Below are positions 5,492-8,046 of a stretch of 8,046 nucleotides of DNA, piece after piece. Location: contig CAKOJO010000050.1 in the NCBI GenBank assembly GCA_934090595.1, positions 1 to 8,046 on the forward strand, given 5' to 3'. Both the position numbers and the translations under genes were made by a program. Position 1 is the first letter of the stretch. Each line of letters starts with the position of its first letter. This DNA comes from an uncultured Bacilli bacterium. GTDB lineage: Bacteria > Bacillota_I > Bacilli_A > RF39 > UBA660. The notes beneath the pieces are model-generated. The model did not search any database. It saw only the letters and a list, made by a program, of their open reading frames with translations, and was not told the origin of the DNA.

Positions 5492-7243
5492 CTACATTAC
5501 TCTTTTAAACATCTTTTCAAGCTCATATATTGTATATGTAATAACAGTAGGTCTTCCATGAGGACAAGTAAATGGATTATTAGTATTTCTTAATCTTTCC
5601 AATAACACTACCATTTCTTCATGAGAAATATGTTCATTAGCTTTAATAGACATCTTACATGCTAAAGTAATAGCAATCCTCTCATTAAACTTTTCTTTAT
5701 TAAAATCCTTATGCTCTATAATTACTTCGATTATCTTTCTAATAGTCTCATTAGTATACTCTTTCTTTATCCAAGAAGGATGACTACGAATAATTAAAGT
5801 ATTAAACCCAAAATCCTCATAAGCAAACCCCATCTCATCTAAAACATTAATACTTTCTTTTAAAGACAAATACTCATTATTAGATAGTTCTATTTTAATA
5901 GGCACTAAAAGATCAACACTAGTATTAGTATCTTTACCTAATTCTTTTAGATAATACTCATAATTAATTCTTTCATTCGCAGCATGCTGATCAATTAAAA
6001 ATATTCCATCCTCGTTTTCTCCAATTATATAAGTACCATGCGCTAAAGCTAAGGGGGTAATCTTTTTCATCCTTTCTTTTTCTACATACTCTTCTTCATT
6101 ATCACTAACTACATAATCATTATTAAAATCAAAATTAATCTCTTCAAACTTAACTTCTTCTTTTAAATCTTTATCCTTAAAATCAACCTTATCATTAACA
6201 GTATTAACACTACCAATATTAGAAATAGGTCTTTGTTCATACTTAGCCTCTGGTATTAAAGTAAGTTTATTTAAAGAACTAGATACCATATTATAAATCA
6301 TATCTTTTAACTCATCTATTTTAGAAAATTTAATATCCATTTTAGTAGGATGTATATTAACATCTATTATATAAGGATCAGTCTTAATATTTAAAACAAT
6401 AATAGGATACCTATTAATTGGTAAATAAGTATGATACCCATCTAAAATACTACGTGTAATATCATTATTTCTTACATACCTTCCATTAACAAGTAAAGTA
6501 ATATTATTTCTACTAGATCTATTAATCTCAGGATAAGAAATATACCCAGAAACTACATAATCACTATTAGAACACTCTACTTTAAGCATCTTTTTAGTAA
6601 CATCAAGCCCATATATACTATTAATAACCTTAAGTAAATTACCACTTCCATCTGTATTAAGAAGTACTTTAGAATCATTTTCTAAATAAAAAGAAATAGA
6701 AGGATTAGCAAGAGCCATCTTATTAACATAGTTAAGGATATTAGCAAGTTCAGTATGAAGACTCTTTAAATACTTAAACCTAGCAGGAGTATTATAAAAA
6801 ATATCACAAACACTAATCGAAGTACCACGTCTTAAATCAGTAGAAGAGCAATTAGTAATAACACCCCCAGTAACTTCAAGTAAAGTAGACTCTTCTTCAT
6901 CACTAGTAGCAATAGTCATTTTAGAGACACTACCAATCGAAGGAAGAGCCTCCCCTCTAAAACCAAGAGTATTTATATTAAATAAATCATCTTTACTATA
7001 TAACTTACTAGTAGCATGCCTAAGTATAGAATTCTTACAATCTTCCCTAGACATCCCCTTTCCATCATCAACAACTTTTATAGATTTAATACCAGATTCC
7101 ATTAGATATATCTTAATAACACTAGCACCAGCATCAATAGAGTTTTCAACTAATTCTTTAACTATATTCATTAAAGATTCTACTACTTCACCTGCCGCTA
7201 TCTTATTAGATAAATCATCACTCATTACTTTAATTATATTCAT
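5492..7243 (-). CDS. mutL: DNA mismatch repair protein MutL (endonuclease-type)
   Basis: MutL couples mismatch recognition by MutS to strand incision and removal. The 583-residue protein has the full GHKL ATPase: IAAGEVVE (15-22), KELVENSIDAGA (29-40, with E30 and N34 equal to E. coli E29 and N33), DDGKGM (59-64), RHATSK, GFRGEALPSIGSV and GTSISVCDIFYNTPAR. The transducer domain includes NIHPTK. After an acidic linker, the C-terminal dimerisation and nuclease domain has DQHAANERINYE (418-429, fitting DQHA-X2-E-X4-E), ACK (528-530) and CPHGRP (560-565), then the closing FKR. The nick-making site is therefore intact, as in Firmicutes without MutH. It is shorter than the usual 600-650, probably in the linker. 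ATG 7241-7243 lies 2 nt after the prepilin stop with AAGGAG inside that gene's last codons, so it is probably coupled. mutS is not in the window. Confidence 0.97.
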   Translation of the reverse strand: MNIIKVMSDDLSNKIAAGEVVESLMNIVKELVENSIDAGASVIKIYLMESGIKSIKVVDDGKGMSREDCKNSILRHATSKLYSKDDLFNINTLGFRGEALPSIGSVSKMTIATSDEEESTLLEVTGGVITNCSSTDLRRGTSISVCDIFYNTPARFKYLKSLHTELANILNYVNKMALANPSISFYLENDSKVLLNTDGSGNLLKVINSIYGLDVTKKMLKVECSNSDYVVSGYISYPEINRSSRNNITLLVNGRYVRNNDITRSILDGYHTYLPINRYPIIVLNIKTDPYIIDVNIHPTKMDIKFSKIDELKDMIYNMVSSSLNKLTLIPEAKYEQRPISNIGSVNTVNDKVDFKDKDLKEEVKFEEINFDFNNDYVVSDNEEEYVEKERMKKITPLALAHGTYIIGENEDGIFLIDQHAANERINYEYYLKELGKDTNTSVDLLVPIKIELSNNEYLSLKESINVLDEMGFAYEDFGFNTLIIRSHPSWIKKEYTNETIRKIIEVIIEHKDFNKEKFNERIAITLACKMSIKANEHISHEEMVVLLERLRNTNNPFTCPHGRPTVITYTIYELEKMFKRVM

Positions 7244-7245
7244 AA

Positions 7246-7905
7246 CTACTCCTTACAATATGGTATATCTTTATCATCGATTAAATCTTTTTGTACTCCT
7301 TTAGAATCAGTAAGAACTACTTTTAAACAAAAAGCATCAGCTTCACTCGGATAAACGATAACTCTTTTACCATTTTCTAAACAACTATTTGTAAGATCAC
7401 CAGCATCACTAGTAATACATTTTGTAGTAATTTCATCTGAGTTAATGTTTTTATTGTCATCTATTTTTATACTATCATCATCTATTTCAGTTTTACATAT
7501 TCCATACTTTAACATTTCTTCAAATTCGCAGTTTTTCATGTTGCTACTAGTATAAAGATAATCACCAATATTTTTACCCTTTTTAACTACTTTAATATAA
7601 CTTTTTTCCAAGTCATCATTACTAAATGTTTCTTTATTATAATTAAACCCTTTAGGTATATAGCCACTTGAAACTAACTCACTTAACTTATATTCTTTGC
7701 CATATTCTAAGTCTGATCCATTATAAAGGCTCTTAGTTCTATAATTGTTAAAAGCAGACTCAATAGTTTCTCTAACAGCAACAAGTTCTTTTTCCTTAGC
7801 TTGTTTTGTATAGCTTCTATAAGATACAACAGTAAGAGTAGTAATAATAGAAAGTATTACTATTACCGCTAATAGCTCAACAAATGTAAATCCTTTTTTA
7901 TTCAT
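7246..7905 (-). CDS. Type IV pilin-like prepilin (class III signal), ComGC/pseudopilin-like
   Basis: A 219-residue prepilin. MNKKG|FTFVELLAVIVILSI is a textbook type III signal: a five-residue basic leader, cleavage after G5, Phe at +1 (the N-methylated residue) and Glu at +5, followed by the hydrophobic helix (6-28) that packs the filament core. A helical segment (about 30-60) leads into a polar C-terminal domain. The mature part has six cysteines, which could form disulfides outside the cell. The substrate could be a competence pilus, a type IV pilus or a secretion pseudopilus; no peptidase, ATPase or platform gene is present to decide. The start is ATG 7903-7905 with AGGAG at 9 nt; an upstream ATG at 7914 directly abuts that site and is unlikely. 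mutL follows 2 nt after the stop. An IS3-like end lies about 65 nt upstream. Confidence 0.85.
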   Translation of the reverse strand: MNKKGFTFVELLAVIVILSIITTLTVVSYRSYTKQAKEKELVAVRETIESAFNNYRTKSLYNGSDLEYGKEYKLSELVSSGYIPKGFNYNKETFSNDDLEKSYIKVVKKGKNIGDYLYTSSNMKNCEFEEMLKYGICKTEIDDDSIKIDDNKNINSDEITTKCITSDAGDLTNSCLENGKRVIVYPSEADAFCLKVVLTDSKGVQKDLIDDKDIPYCKE

Positions 7906-7925
7906 AGATATCATCTCCTAAAACA

Positions 7926-7934
7926 ATTCTATCA
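7926..7934 (-). promoter_or_regulatory. Possible extended -10 promoter of the prepilin-mutL operon
   Basis: Minus-strand TGATAGAAT (TAGAAT at 7926-7931 with TG one base away). The matching -35 position is only T-rich, and the predicted start falls at the ribosome binding site, so this is weak. The -35-like TTGACA inside the IS end (7977-7982) has only TATTTC at 16 nt. Confidence 0.3.
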
Positions 7935-7970
7935 CAAATACAAATAAAAAAAAAGAAATAGTTTAATTTT

Positions 7971-8046
7971 TGAACTTGTCAACAAAAAGTAGACACTAAA
8001 AGAATATTATTTAAACCCTAGTTGAGTTTTATAATCAATTGGGGTT
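7971..8046 (-). mobile_element. Right end of an IS3-like insertion sequence (partial)
   Basis: Just after a transposase-like C-terminus comes TGTCTACTTTTTGTTGACA and then AAGTTCA (minus strand), an AT-spaced end starting TGAAC on the plus strand, in the style of IS3-family inverted repeats as I remember them. Positions 7977-7995 form an imperfect 7-bp hairpin (TGTCTAC/GTTGACA). I place the tip at 7971. The rest of the element, including the other repeat, lies outside the window. Confidence 0.5.
8007..8046 (-). CDS. C-terminal tail of an IS3-family transposase (OrfB-like), partial
   Basis: In the frame of positions 8045-8043 the minus strand reads TPIDYKTQLGFK and then TAA (8007-8009). The pattern (S/T)P-(I/V)-(D/Q/E)-Y-(R/K)-x-Q-L-G is the usual last dozen residues of IS3/IS150-type OrfB, downstream of the DDE catalytic domain. 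Only these residues are visible, so whether the transposase is intact cannot be judged. The inverted-repeat-like end begins about 10 nt further on, which supports the call. Confidence 0.5.
   Translation of the reverse strand, partial: TPIDYKTQLGFK

Noticed and set aside
1..8046. CRISPR array, riboswitch, reverse transcriptase or replication origin
   Set aside because: No regularly spaced repeats, long structured leader, RT motif or DnaA-box cluster was seen; the gaps between genes are at most about 125 nt.

Overview
The window is AT-rich, densely packed and coded almost entirely on the minus strand. Very low G+C, near-canonical sigma-A promoters, purine-rich Shine-Dalgarno sites, a MutL with the endonuclease motif, a short type IV-like prepilin and a CCA-encoding tRNA-Ile2 point to a low-GC Firmicute, Bacilli or Erysipelotrichia-like. 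Several genes stop at TGA and none needs TGA as Trp, so the standard bacterial code applies and Mycoplasma-type decoding is excluded. A gut lineage such as RF39 is a guess from the style of the surface protein, not something the sequence proves.

In transcription order (high to low coordinates): the end of an IS3-like element (8046-7971); a prepilin gene coupled to mutL (7905-5492); a single-domain small protein (5438-5181); a large membrane-anchored surface protein with an unusual GC-richer block near its C-terminus (5119-3665); a two-domain relative of the small protein followed 2 nt later by miaA (3565-2352); a kinase-like protein overlapping a divergent sigma-70-family factor (2228-754); a 143-residue protein of unknown function (664-233); and two tRNA genes, Ile2(CAU) and a cut-off Leu(UAG).

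mutL and miaA are neighbours in many bacteria. Here they are separated by the surface protein gene, which is flanked by two genes of one unrecognised small-domain family. Those two genes have similar promoters and ribosome binding sites. A 26-base block covering the promoter of the two-domain gene is repeated exactly in front of the kinase gene, so the two operons may be expressed together.

The observations most worth following are the putative hypervariable block in the surface protein, the unnamed repeat-domain family, the kinase-sigma pair, and a MiaA that lacks the usual tRNA-clamping insertion. No reverse transcriptase, CRISPR array, recombinase or riboswitch was seen. No stretch longer than about 125 bases lacks a gene; the short gaps hold promoters and terminators.
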